From contig PGCO01000007.1 of assembly GCA_002786355.1 (NCBI GenBank), positions 1-64,000 on the forward strand: a stretch of DNA of 64,000 nucleotides, in the 5' to 3' direction. This DNA comes from Sediminibacterium sp. FEMGT703S. GTDB lineage: Bacteria > Bacteroidota > Bacteroidia > Chitinophagales > Chitinophagaceae. The notes under the pieces are model-generated. The model was not told the DNA's origin. It saw only the letters and a list, made by a program, of their open reading frames with translations, and made no database searches. Positions 33,326 through 40,667 of this stretch are shown here, piece after piece. Made by a program: the position numbers and the translations under genes. The stretch's first letter is position 1. Each line of letters begins with the position of its first letter.

Positions 33326-33982
33326 ATGAGCAAGAGAGTATTGGTTTATCTGGGATTTTTTGCGGTTTTACTTGGGGGATTTTATTTTTTCCTTTTCAGA
33401 GGAACGGATAAGTGGAAAAGAAAGTTATCAGTAATTAGTTACGTCAAGCCATTTCAATTTACTACTCAAGAGGGATTACCTTTTAATGACCGGGACATGT
33501 TGGGTAAAGTAACAGTGGTAGAATATTTTTTCACCAGCTGTAAAGGCATTTGCCCTAAGATGAACAATAATATGAAGGGGATTTATGAAACTTTTAAATC
33601 TGAGCCCGACTTTATGATCTTGGCACATACTTGCGACCCGGAAACAGATTCAGTACCCAGACTAAAGCGCTATTCAGATTCATTAAAAATTGATAGCAGA
33701 AAATGGGTAATGGTAACAGGGAGAAAAGACAGTTTATACCAAATTGCTAGAAGTGCCTATTTATTAGATGACCCAAAGAATACAGTTGACAAAATTGAGG
33801 ACCAATTTATTCATACTCAATTTTTTGCCTTAGTAGATAAGGATGGAAAAGTTCGCTCACAAATTTATGATGGACTTAAAAAAGAGGAGATAGAAAAACT
33901 AAAACAAGACATTAAAGAACTACTAAAAGAAAGATCTGCTAATAGCAATTTTGTAAATGGTATATTTAATAATAATCCATAG
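33326..33982 (+). CDS. SCO1/SenC-family copper chaperone, 218 aa
   Basis: N-terminal membrane anchor (residues 4-23), then a thioredoxin-fold domain outside the inner membrane. The copper ligands are present: C72-KGI-C76 and His163 (FIHTQFF). SCO proteins deliver copper to the CuA site of cytochrome c oxidase or act as thiol reductases there. The Fur-family regulator gene starts 8 bases after it and the merC-like gene is divergent, so this looks like a metal-handling locus. It carries no fused c-type heme domain. Confidence 0.92.
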   Translation: MSKRVLVYLGFFAVLLGGFYFFLFRGTDKWKRKLSVISYVKPFQFTTQEGLPFNDRDMLGKVTVVEYFFTSCKGICPKMNNNMKGIYETFKSEPDFMILAHTCDPETDSVPRLKRYSDSLKIDSRKWVMVTGRKDSLYQIARSAYLLDDPKNTVDKIEDQFIHTQFFALVDKDGKVRSQIYDGLKKEEIEKLKQDIKELLKERSANSNFVNGIFNNNP

Positions 33983-33990
33983 TATTATTG

Positions 33991-34410
33991 ATGCAAGCTA
34001 AAATAACAGACATATTAAGAAAACACCAGCTTAGTATAACAGAAGCGAGAAAGAAGATCCTTTCTTTATTCTGGGAAACTGGTAATGCATTGGCACATGG
34101 TGATATTGAACAAAAAAGCAGTGATGAGTTTGATCGGGTAACTATTTATAGAACACTGCAAACATTTGTTGAAAAAGGAATTATCCATACTATCCCCACT
34201 TCAGATAATTCAGTTCGTTATGCGCTTTGCAAAGATGAATGTGCCGCAGGACATCATCATGATGACCATGTGCATTTTATTTGCGACGACTGTGGTACCA
34301 CTTATTGCATTGATGAAGTAGGTGTGCCAAAAGTGAAGCTACCAAAGGGTTTTAAAGCTGCTCAAACCGATTTGGTTATCAGCGGAACTTGTAATAAATG
34401 CGAGCAATGA
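33991..34410 (+). CDS. Fur-family metal-dependent regulator (Zur-like), 139 aa
   Basis: Winged helix at residues 5-75 (HQLSITEARKKILSLFW, FDRVTIYRTLQTFVEKGII) and a dimer/metal domain with HHHDDHVHF (88-96) and two Cys pairs, C98-C101 and C134-C137, forming the structural zinc site. The regulated metal could be zinc, iron or copper; the neighbours (SCO, MerC) favour zinc or copper. The frame opens with TTG 33988 directly before ATG 33991, and I use the ATG. The next gene starts inside its stop codon (ATGA). Confidence 0.88.
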   Translation: MQAKITDILRKHQLSITEARKKILSLFWETGNALAHGDIEQKSSDEFDRVTIYRTLQTFVEKGIIHTIPTSDNSVRYALCKDECAAGHHHDDHVHFICDDCGTTYCIDEVGVPKVKLPKGFKAAQTDLVISGTCNKCEQ

Positions 34411-35384
34411 TATTAGTAACTGGTGCATCGGGACTGGTTGGTTCCCATTTACTACAACAGCTTATTCAAGCAGGTCAAGCTGTAAAAGCATTGTATAGAA
34501 ATACCATTCCAGTATTTGAAAATACCGCAGGTGTAGAATGGATAAAAGGAGATATATTGGATGTGGTAGCGCTAGAAGAATCCATGGATCAGGTTGATCA
34601 AGTGTACCATTGTGCAGCAGTAGTGTCTTTTAATCCAGCAAAAAAAGCGGCAATGCAGCATACCAATATTGAGGGAACGGCCAATGTGGTGAATGCCTGT
34701 ATAAATAAAGGGGTAAAGCGATTACTCTTTGTAAGTTCAGTTGCAGCATTAGGAAGAATTAGAGAAGATAAGCCGATTGATGAAACGATGAACTGGACCC
34801 CAGAAACCAGTAATAGTGAATATGGAAAGACCAAATACTTATCAGAAATGGAAGTCTGGAGAGGAATGAGTGAAGGGCTTTCTGTTGTAGTTGTAAATCC
34901 GGTAATTATTTTAGGGAACGGAGATTGGGAAGGCGGATCATCGGGCATATTTAAATCTGCTTACAATGAGTTCCCTTGGTATACAGAAGGTATGAGTGGC
35001 TTTGTAGATGTGAAAGATCTAGTGAAAGCAATGGTCCTATTAATGAATAGTACCATTAATGGCGAACGATTTATTTTGAGCGGCCATAATGTCTTTTATA
35101 AAGACGTTTTTGGGTTGATTGCAACCGCCTTTCATAAAAAGTCTCCTCATAAAAAAGTAACCCCATTATTAGCTGCAATAGTGTGGAGATTAGAAGCCAT
35201 CAAAGCTTTTTTCAGCGGAAAAGACCCTTTATTAACGAAGGAAACAGCTAAAACCGCTCGTGCAAAAGTTAGCTTTAATAACTCAAAATTTTTAAGGGAG
35301 TTTCCAAGCTTTACTTACACGCCAATAGCTGAATCAATTAATAGAATTTGTGGTGAATTGACAAAAAAATATAACTTAAAGTAA
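34407..35384 (+). CDS. NAD-dependent epimerase/dehydratase, dihydroflavonol-reductase-like, 325 aa
   Basis: Extended SDR: NAD(P) motif TGASGLVGSHLL (residues 5-16), the active-site YGKTK (Tyr and Lys near 141-145), and VNPVIILGNGDW. The family reduces or epimerises nucleotide sugars, ketones or similar; substrate unknown. An upstream ATG at 34398 is possible, but ATG 34407 gives the common MILVTGASG start and the standard ATGA overlap with the Fur gene, so translation is coupled to the regulator. The metal connection is unclear. Confidence 0.88.
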   Translation: MILVTGASGLVGSHLLQQLIQAGQAVKALYRNTIPVFENTAGVEWIKGDILDVVALEESMDQVDQVYHCAAVVSFNPAKKAAMQHTNIEGTANVVNACINKGVKRLLFVSSVAALGRIREDKPIDETMNWTPETSNSEYGKTKYLSEMEVWRGMSEGLSVVVVNPVIILGNGDWEGGSSGIFKSAYNEFPWYTEGMSGFVDVKDLVKAMVLLMNSTINGERFILSGHNVFYKDVFGLIATAFHKKSPHKKVTPLLAAIVWRLEAIKAFFSGKDPLLTKETAKTARAKVSFNNSKFLREFPSFTYTPIAESINRICGELTKKYNLK

Positions 35385-35393
35385 ATATTTGGT

Positions 35394-35729
35394 TTGAAAA
35401 TTCTATTAGCCATATTATTATTTCTTTCTCTATACACGCCTTCATTGGTAAAAATGGCTGCATATACAGACTGTTCTTTCCAATTAATAGCCAACACCGA
35501 TCCATTTTTTTGCGATTGTAGTAAAATCAAAAACTTTGTACAATTGCCATCAAAAGAAGATACTGTCAAAATTCTAGTATCCATTCAAATGGAATGGCAG
35601 TTTGTATTAACCCCCTTGGTAATATTTTCGGAGTCCCCAATATACAAGGCTGGTTTTGTATCCCCTACCAATCATTGTGTATTTCCTACAAACCTAGCTG
35701 ATAGTCAATTTCGCCCTCCAATTGTTTAA
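35394..35729 (+). CDS. Small exported Cys-containing protein, 111 aa
   Basis: A hydrophobic N-terminus (ILLAILLFLSLYTPSL, residues 3-18) suggests a signal peptide, followed by a mature part with FFCDCSK and a later Cys (NHCVF). It uses TTG as start, 9 bases after the epimerase stop. The plan vaguely resembles small Bacteroidota envelope proteins with CNGKC-type motifs, but those motifs are missing here, so I do not assign a family. It may be a degenerate member, expressed with the SCO/Fur operon. Confidence 0.55.
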   Translation: MKILLAILLFLSLYTPSLVKMAAYTDCSFQLIANTDPFFCDCSKIKNFVQLPSKEDTVKILVSIQMEWQFVLTPLVIFSESPIYKAGFVSPTNHCVFPTNLADSQFRPPIV

Positions 35730-35770
35730 TAGTAACCATTTTATTTTTTTACTATTCAAACAATTTTTAT

Positions 35771-36346
35771 ATGAAAAATACCATTGTATTAATGGTTTGC
35801 TGCTGCGCATTCGTATTAGCTGAACCATTGGCTGCTCAAATAAGTACACCCATTATCAACTTAGAGAAAACAATTGCTGATCAAACACCCATATTATTGG
35901 GTCGATGCAGCATATCTGCATTTAAGAATGAACCTTACAATAGTTGGTTTCAAAAAAACTATAACGCCCATACAATTGATAGCCAGCGATTAGATTCCAT
36001 TAAACCTTTATTGAGGAAAAAGAAAATTGATATTTTCCTTGGCACATGGTGTGGAGATAGCAAATGGGAAGTGCCAAGAATGTTGAAGATATTAGAAGCA
36101 GCCGGCTTTGATACCAGCAATCTAGGTATTGTATGCGTGAGTAATGAATTTGACATGTATAAAAAAAGTCCGCAAGGTGAAGAACTGGGCAAAAACATTC
36201 AAAGGGTGCCTACACTTATTGTTTATGAAAGAAACAAAGAGATCGGCAGAATAATTGAATCACCTGTACTGTCTTTAGAAAGAGATCTTTTAAGCATTCT
36301 TAGGAAAGAACCATATACCCCTAATCATGCCAATTTAAAAAACTAA
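35771..36346 (+). CDS. Exported thioredoxin-like protein with CGDS active site, 191 aa
   Basis: Signal peptide at residues 1-23 (ends LAAQ). Thioredoxin fold with IDIFLGTWCGDSKWEVPR: Cys94 is kept but the second Cys is Ser97, so it cannot form the usual disulfide and would act by a monothiol mechanism or as a binding protein. The cis-Pro is in RVPTLIVY. A conserved Bacteroidota type, likely periplasmic. It lies downstream of the SCO locus and is convergent with the lpxD-like gene. Confidence 0.85.
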   Translation: MKNTIVLMVCCCAFVLAEPLAAQISTPIINLEKTIADQTPILLGRCSISAFKNEPYNSWFQKNYNAHTIDSQRLDSIKPLLRKKKIDIFLGTWCGDSKWEVPRMLKILEAAGFDTSNLGIVCVSNEFDMYKKSPQGEELGKNIQRVPTLIVYERNKEIGRIIESPVLSLERDLLSILRKEPYTPNHANLKN

Positions 36347-37291
36347 CTATTCCATTACTTTTTTCCATAATTCAGGAATACGTTTAATCCAAACCAGTTC
36401 TCTTCGTTTAAGAGAAGCGTCTTCTGCTGGATAGCCAAAGTAGGTTTTTCCTCCTGCTAATGAGGAGGGAACACCGCTTTGAGCTAATACCACCGCATTG
36501 GCACCAATGGTTAATGTTTTACTTACACCCACTTGACCCCAGAGGGTTACACCATCTTCTATAATCGTACCACCAGCAATTCCTACTTGAGCAGCAAACA
36601 AACAATTTTTTCCTACTGTAACATCATGACCAATATGAACCATATTGTCAATTTTTGTTCCTTGCCCAATTCTAGTTTCCGCAGTTACGCCACGATCAAT
36701 CATACATCCTGTTCCAATTTCCACATCATCTTCAATCACTACATTACCACAGCTCAGCATTTTTTTATACCAAACAGGTCTATTTTTTTTAGTGTTATAA
36801 TAAAAAGCATCACCTCCTATTACCGATCCAGATTGTATAATTACATTATCTCCAATTTGGGTATTTGCATGGACGGTAACATTGGGATGAATGATAGAAT
36901 TTTTTCCAATCACAACATTTTTTCCAATAAATACATTGGGCATGATGATTGAATTTTCTCCTAGTTGTAAACTAGAATCAATGGATTCTTTTGCTGGAAT
37001 GAAAGGACTAAAATGTTGAACAATTTTTAAGTACGCTTCAAAGGGATCAGCAACAATAAAAATAGTTTTGCCCGATGGAATAGTTACTTCTGCAGTATTG
37101 ATAATTATAAAATCGGCAGCACTATTTAAACAGGTATCATAATATTTTGGATGGTCAACAAATACCAAATCGCCTTTCTCTACTTTATGAATTTCATTAA
37201 TGCCTAAAATGGAAGCATTGGTATTTCCTGCAACTGTTGCATTTATAAAAGTGGACATCCAAGAAACGGATACTGGTGATGGAAACTTCAT
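36347..37291 (-). CDS. LpxD-type UDP-3-O-acyl-glucosamine N-acyltransferase homologue, 314 aa
   Basis: The N-terminal uridine-binding domain (about 1-95, GDLVFVDHPKYYDTCLNSAADFIII) is followed by a left-handed beta helix with hexapeptide repeats (about 105-255) including the active-site HIGHDVTVGKNCLFAAQVGIAGG stretch. In lipid A synthesis LpxD adds the N-linked acyl chain. Bacteroidota usually keep the main lpxD in an lpx gene group; this one is alone, so it may be a second copy with another acyl or sugar substrate. Length is near the family's normal. Confidence 0.88.
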   Translation of the reverse strand: MKFPSPVSVSWMSTFINATVAGNTNASILGINEIHKVEKGDLVFVDHPKYYDTCLNSAADFIIINTAEVTIPSGKTIFIVADPFEAYLKIVQHFSPFIPAKESIDSSLQLGENSIIMPNVFIGKNVVIGKNSIIHPNVTVHANTQIGDNVIIQSGSVIGGDAFYYNTKKNRPVWYKKMLSCGNVVIEDDVEIGTGCMIDRGVTAETRIGQGTKIDNMVHIGHDVTVGKNCLFAAQVGIAGGTIIEDGVTLWGQVGVSKTLTIGANAVVLAQSGVPSSLAGGKTYFGYPAEDASLKRRELVWIKRIPELWKKVME

Positions 37292-37600
37292 TTAGCTTAA
37301 TTTATTGGTGAATAAAGGTAATATGATGCGCTTTCTCGAAAATTTTTTTTTGATGAGCGTGCCTGAAAATTTATTGCCAAAAATGAATTTTTAGCTACAT
37401 GATTTCATTAAATATTTACAACAAGAAATAAAATCAAACAGCTGAAACCCTTTATTCACAGATGTTTCATCGAATTGAAAAAATGATTCAGCATTATTAG
37501 CGCAAATTATTTTGATTAGAATACGTCTAATTTCATGCAAGAAAAAACTGCTGAATTCACATTTGAAACTAAAATGTTAATAAAATTGTTTAAAAAAATT
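37292..37600. other. Gene-free stretch
   Basis: No reading frame with coding character and no RNA gene was recognised. Near the middle there is a small inverted repeat, ATTAGA and TCTAAT around 37517-37533. It contains the promoter of the lpxD-like gene on the minus strand, not clearly located. Confidence 0.5.
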
Positions 37601-37631
37601 TTTGAATAAGTTAAAAGTCTTTTTAATATTG
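37601..37631 (+). promoter_or_regulatory. Promoter of the lysS leader
   Basis: TTTG at 37601-37604, 19 bases, then TAATATTG at 37624-37631 (one mismatch to TAnnTTTG). The expected start of transcription is near 37637, at the first hairpin of the leader. Confidence 0.6.
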
Positions 37632-37635
37632 TGTA

Positions 37636-37707
37636 GGGAAATGCGTTTCCCTGTACTTACTAACCCATCCATATACAAGGTCTCGCTTCTGCGAGACTTT
37701 TGTTTTG
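37636..37707 (+). ncRNA. Structured leader or small RNA upstream of lysS, ending in a terminator-like hairpin
   Basis: Hairpin 1 is GGGAAA (37636-37641), TGCG loop, TTTCCC (37646-37651), at the expected 5' end of the transcript. Hairpin 2 is GTCTCGC (37680-37686), TTCT loop, GCGAGAC (37691-37697), followed by TTTTGTTTTG. The second has the form of an intrinsic terminator, 32 bases before the lysS ATG. It may be a short independent RNA or an attenuator controlling lysS. No known RNA family was recognised, and no alternative antiterminator pairing was found by eye. Confidence 0.5.
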
Positions 37708-37729
37708 TACTAATTACAACATTGAATTT

Positions 37730-39256
37730 ATGAGCGAAGTACATTTTTCCGAACAGGAAATGATTAGAAGAGAGAAGCTTGCAAAATTGCAAGCAGCAGG
37801 TATTGATCCGTTTCCTGCACCATTGTATGCGGTGAATAGTTTCTCTACAGACATTAAAAATAATTATACCGAAGAAACCAAAGAGCAGTTTACCAATCTT
37901 TGTGTAGCAGGTAGAATTATGAGCATCAATGATAAAGGAAAAGTTTTCTTTATCAAGATTCAAGACAGCAAAGGCATCATTCAGCTGTATGTTAAGCGTG
38001 ATGATATTTGTCCGGAAGAAGACAAATCTTTTTGGGAAAATGTAGTTAAACACGGTTTAGATTTAGGTGATATTATTGGTTGTACTGGTTATGCATTTGT
38101 AACAAAAACAGGAGAAACTTCTGTGCATGCACAAACCATTACATTACTCACTAAATCATTAAAGCCTTTACCTGTTGTTAAGCGAGATGAAGAAGGAAAT
38201 ATTTTTGATGCAGTAACGGATCCAGAATTTCGTTACCGTCAACGGTATGCAGATTTAATCATCAATCCAAGCGTAAAAGACACATTTGTTAAGCGAACTA
38301 AAATCATCAATACCATTCGTGAATACCTAAACGCACAAGGTGCTATTGAAGTAGACACACCTGTATTGCAAGCCATACCTGGTGGAGCTGCTGCGCGTCC
38401 ATTCATTACCCATCACAATGCCTTGGATGTACCTTTTTATTTGAGAATTGCGAATGAATTGTATTTGAAGCGTTTGATAGTAGGCGGATTTGATTGGGTG
38501 TACGAGTTTAGCCGCAACTTTAGAAATGAGGGCATGGACAGAACCCATAATCCTGAGTTTACCGTTTTAGAATGGTATACTGCTTATAAAGACTATATCT
38601 GGATGATGGAAGTAACCGAACAATTGTTTGAGAAAATTGCATTGACCATACACGGGACTACCGATGTACAGTTGGGTGATAAAATCGTCAGCTTTAAAGC
38701 TCCTTTCAAAAGAATTAGCATTCATGATGCTATTAAAGAGAACACCGGTATTGATGTAAGTGAAATGGATGAAGCAGGTTTAAGAGATGTTTGCAAGCAA
38801 TTAAAAATTGACGTGCCGCCTACCATCGGTAAAGGAAAGTTGATTGATGAGATTTTTGGGGCTACGAGTGAACACACTTATGTACAACCTACATTTATCA
38901 TTGATTATCCAGTTGAAATGAGCCCACTTACTAAGAAACATAGAAGCAAGGCAGGACTGGTTGAGCGATTTGAGTTAATGGTGAATGGAAAGGAATTGGC
39001 GAATGCATACACCGAGTTAAACGATCCAATTGACCAACGCGAACGTTTTGAAGAGCAGGTTAAATTAATGGAAAGAGGAGACGACGAAGCCATGTTTATT
39101 GATTATGACTTTTTAAGAGCATTGGAATATGGTATGCCGCCTACATCAGGGATAGGCATTGGGATTGATCGCTTATGTATGATGATGACCAACCAAGCAT
39201 CTATCCAAGACGTACTCTTGTTCCCACAAATGAGACCCGAAAAGTTTGAAGATTAG
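37730..39256 (+). CDS. lysS: Lysine--tRNA ligase, class II, 508 aa
   Basis: OB-fold anticodon domain (about 50-160) and class II catalytic core: motif 1 around FLRIANELYLKRL and GGFDWVYEFSRNFRNEGMDRTHNPEFTVLEWY (motif 2, ATP-binding Arg), and motif 3 GIGIGIDRLCM near the C-terminus. It charges tRNA-Lys with lysine. A frame extension upstream to 37700 exists, but MSEVHFSEQEMIRREKL is the standard beginning. A promoter and a leader with a terminator-like hairpin precede it, and a bidirectional terminator separates it from gmk. Confidence 0.97.
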   Translation: MSEVHFSEQEMIRREKLAKLQAAGIDPFPAPLYAVNSFSTDIKNNYTEETKEQFTNLCVAGRIMSINDKGKVFFIKIQDSKGIIQLYVKRDDICPEEDKSFWENVVKHGLDLGDIIGCTGYAFVTKTGETSVHAQTITLLTKSLKPLPVVKRDEEGNIFDAVTDPEFRYRQRYADLIINPSVKDTFVKRTKIINTIREYLNAQGAIEVDTPVLQAIPGGAAARPFITHHNALDVPFYLRIANELYLKRLIVGGFDWVYEFSRNFRNEGMDRTHNPEFTVLEWYTAYKDYIWMMEVTEQLFEKIALTIHGTTDVQLGDKIVSFKAPFKRISIHDAIKENTGIDVSEMDEAGLRDVCKQLKIDVPPTIGKGKLIDEIFGATSEHTYVQPTFIIDYPVEMSPLTKKHRSKAGLVERFELMVNGKELANAYTELNDPIDQRERFEEQVKLMERGDDEAMFIDYDFLRALEYGMPPTSGIGIGIDRLCMMMTNQASIQDVLLFPQMRPEKFED

Positions 39257-39284
39257 TCTTCAAATAAATCAGGATACATAAATT

Positions 39285-39333
39285 GAAAATACCTTCTTTG
39301 GCAAGTACTTCTTCGTCAATGAAGGTATTTTCT
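39285..39333. terminator. Bidirectional terminator between lysS and gmk
   Basis: A perfect 12-bp stem GAAAATACCTTC (39285-39296) with GAAGGTATTTTC (39321-39332), with extra inner pairing TTGGC/GTCAA. Its A-rich and T-rich flanks serve both converging genes. Confidence 0.8.
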
Positions 39334-39350
39334 TTATATGCTATAGCTGT

Positions 39351-39926
39351 TTACCAACCGAGGAATTCTTTGATGACTTGTTCTGTTTCTATACATGCTC
39401 GCTCTAAGTTGTCATTCAAAATACATTTATGAAAATGATTCTTGAAAGAGAGTTCGTAATTGGCTTTATTCACTCGATTAGCAAGGCTCTCAGGAGTTTC
39501 TGTTCCCCTGCTCTCTAATCGTTTTTTTAACTCTGCTACAGAAGGCGGCTCAATAAATATAGATAAGCATCGATTTGGAAACTGGTCTTGTAAGTGAATG
39601 GCGCCTTTTACGTCAATATCTAAAATAGGGGTCTTGGCTAAGTTCCAAATCCGCTCTAATTCTGCTTTTAATGTACCATAATAACTGCCTTCGTACACCA
39701 TTTCCCATTCAACAAAAGCGTTCTCCTCAATTTTATGTTTGAACTCCTCTTCAGAAATAAAATGATAATGCACTCCATCTTTTTCTTCTCCCCTTGGTTT
39801 TCTGGTTGCAGCAGATACCGATAAACACAAGGCTGTATATTTTTGCAATAAGAATCGGGTAATTGATGTTTTGCCCGAACCGGATGGGGCGGCTATGATG
39901 ATGATTTTACGACTATCGGATGCCAT
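39351..39926 (-). CDS. gmk: Guanylate kinase, 191 aa
   Basis: P-loop APSGSGKTS at residues 13-21, the GMP-binding RKPRGEEKDGVHYHF segment with its conserved Arg and Tyr, EWEMVYEGSYYGTL, and the lid region RLESRGTETPESLANRV. It phosphorylates GMP to GDP for nucleotide and ppGpp pools. Length is normal for the family. Convergent with lysS across a shared terminator; the 170-base region upstream holds no recognisable element. Confidence 0.97.
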   Translation of the reverse strand: MASDSRKIIIIAAPSGSGKTSITRFLLQKYTALCLSVSAATRKPRGEEKDGVHYHFISEEEFKHKIEENAFVEWEMVYEGSYYGTLKAELERIWNLAKTPILDIDVKGAIHLQDQFPNRCLSIFIEPPSVAELKKRLESRGTETPESLANRVNKANYELSFKNHFHKCILNDNLERACIETEQVIKEFLGW

Positions 39927-40096
39927 TCAATGGTATTTTCTACAAAAAACGGCTATTTATTAATACCTTTTAAGTAAGCGATCAAAATCATTAATAATAC
40001 AATCGATTCCCTTGGTTGGGGTTTCAGAAAATGATATAAAACTTTATTTCCCCTTTTATTCATTTTTTTCTATCTTGATTTCCCCAATCGATTGCT

Positions 40097-40666
40097 ATGC
40101 GTGTATGCTGGAACCTTTTTCTGCAACTGCAGGGATGGACTATTCGTGATGAATTTCCTTATCACCTGAAAAAGTGTGTTATTGCCGTAGGCCCTCATAC
40201 CAGTGCTTGGGATTTTGTAGTGGGCTTAGCCGTAAGAAGTAAACTTAGACTATACCATTTAAAGTTTTTAGGCAAGGCAGAATTATTCAAGGGGCGCTTT
40301 GGATTCTTTTTTAGAAAAATGGGTGGGTTTCCAGTTGATCGATTTAGTAACAACAATGTGGTGGATCAAGTAGTAGAAAAATTTAATTCAAGTGATTCTT
40401 TTGTATTGGCTTTATCTCCTGAAGGCACAAGAAAAAAAGTAGATAAACTTAGAACAGGATTTTACCATATTGCTTATAAAGCAGGCGTACCAATTGTTCT
40501 AGCTGGTTTAGATTTTGGAAGAAAACAAATTACTTTCTCTAAGCCCTTTATGCCTACCGGAGATATGGAGGCAGACTTTAAAACAATCATCCACTATTTT
40601 GCAGATAAAGACGGAAAAATTCCTGAATACGGTTTAACTCATTTAGATCTTAAAGCCCCCATTTAA
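40097..40666 (+). CDS. Lysophospholipid acyltransferase (PlsC-like), 189 aa
   Basis: The acyltransferase HX4D motif is H34-TSAW-D39, followed by GGFPVDR (about 76-82) and PEGTR (108-112), the glycerophosphate-binding motif. It lacks an N-terminal membrane helix, as do the short soluble-looking LPLATs of Bacteroidota. It likely acylates a lysophospholipid or a related acceptor. The acyl-CoA ligase gene starts one base after its stop codon, so the two probably work in sequence: activation of the fatty acid, then transfer. Confidence 0.9.
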   Translation: MRVCWNLFLQLQGWTIRDEFPYHLKKCVIAVGPHTSAWDFVVGLAVRSKLRLYHLKFLGKAELFKGRFGFFFRKMGGFPVDRFSNNNVVDQVVEKFNSSDSFVLALSPEGTRKKVDKLRTGFYHIAYKAGVPIVLAGLDFGRKQITFSKPFMPTGDMEADFKTIIHYFADKDGKIPEYGLTHLDLKAPI

Positions 40667-40667
40667 T

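Noticed and set aside
37292..37600. Hidden small gene in the largest intergenic region
   Set aside because: No frame with a plausible start, length and coding pattern on either strand.
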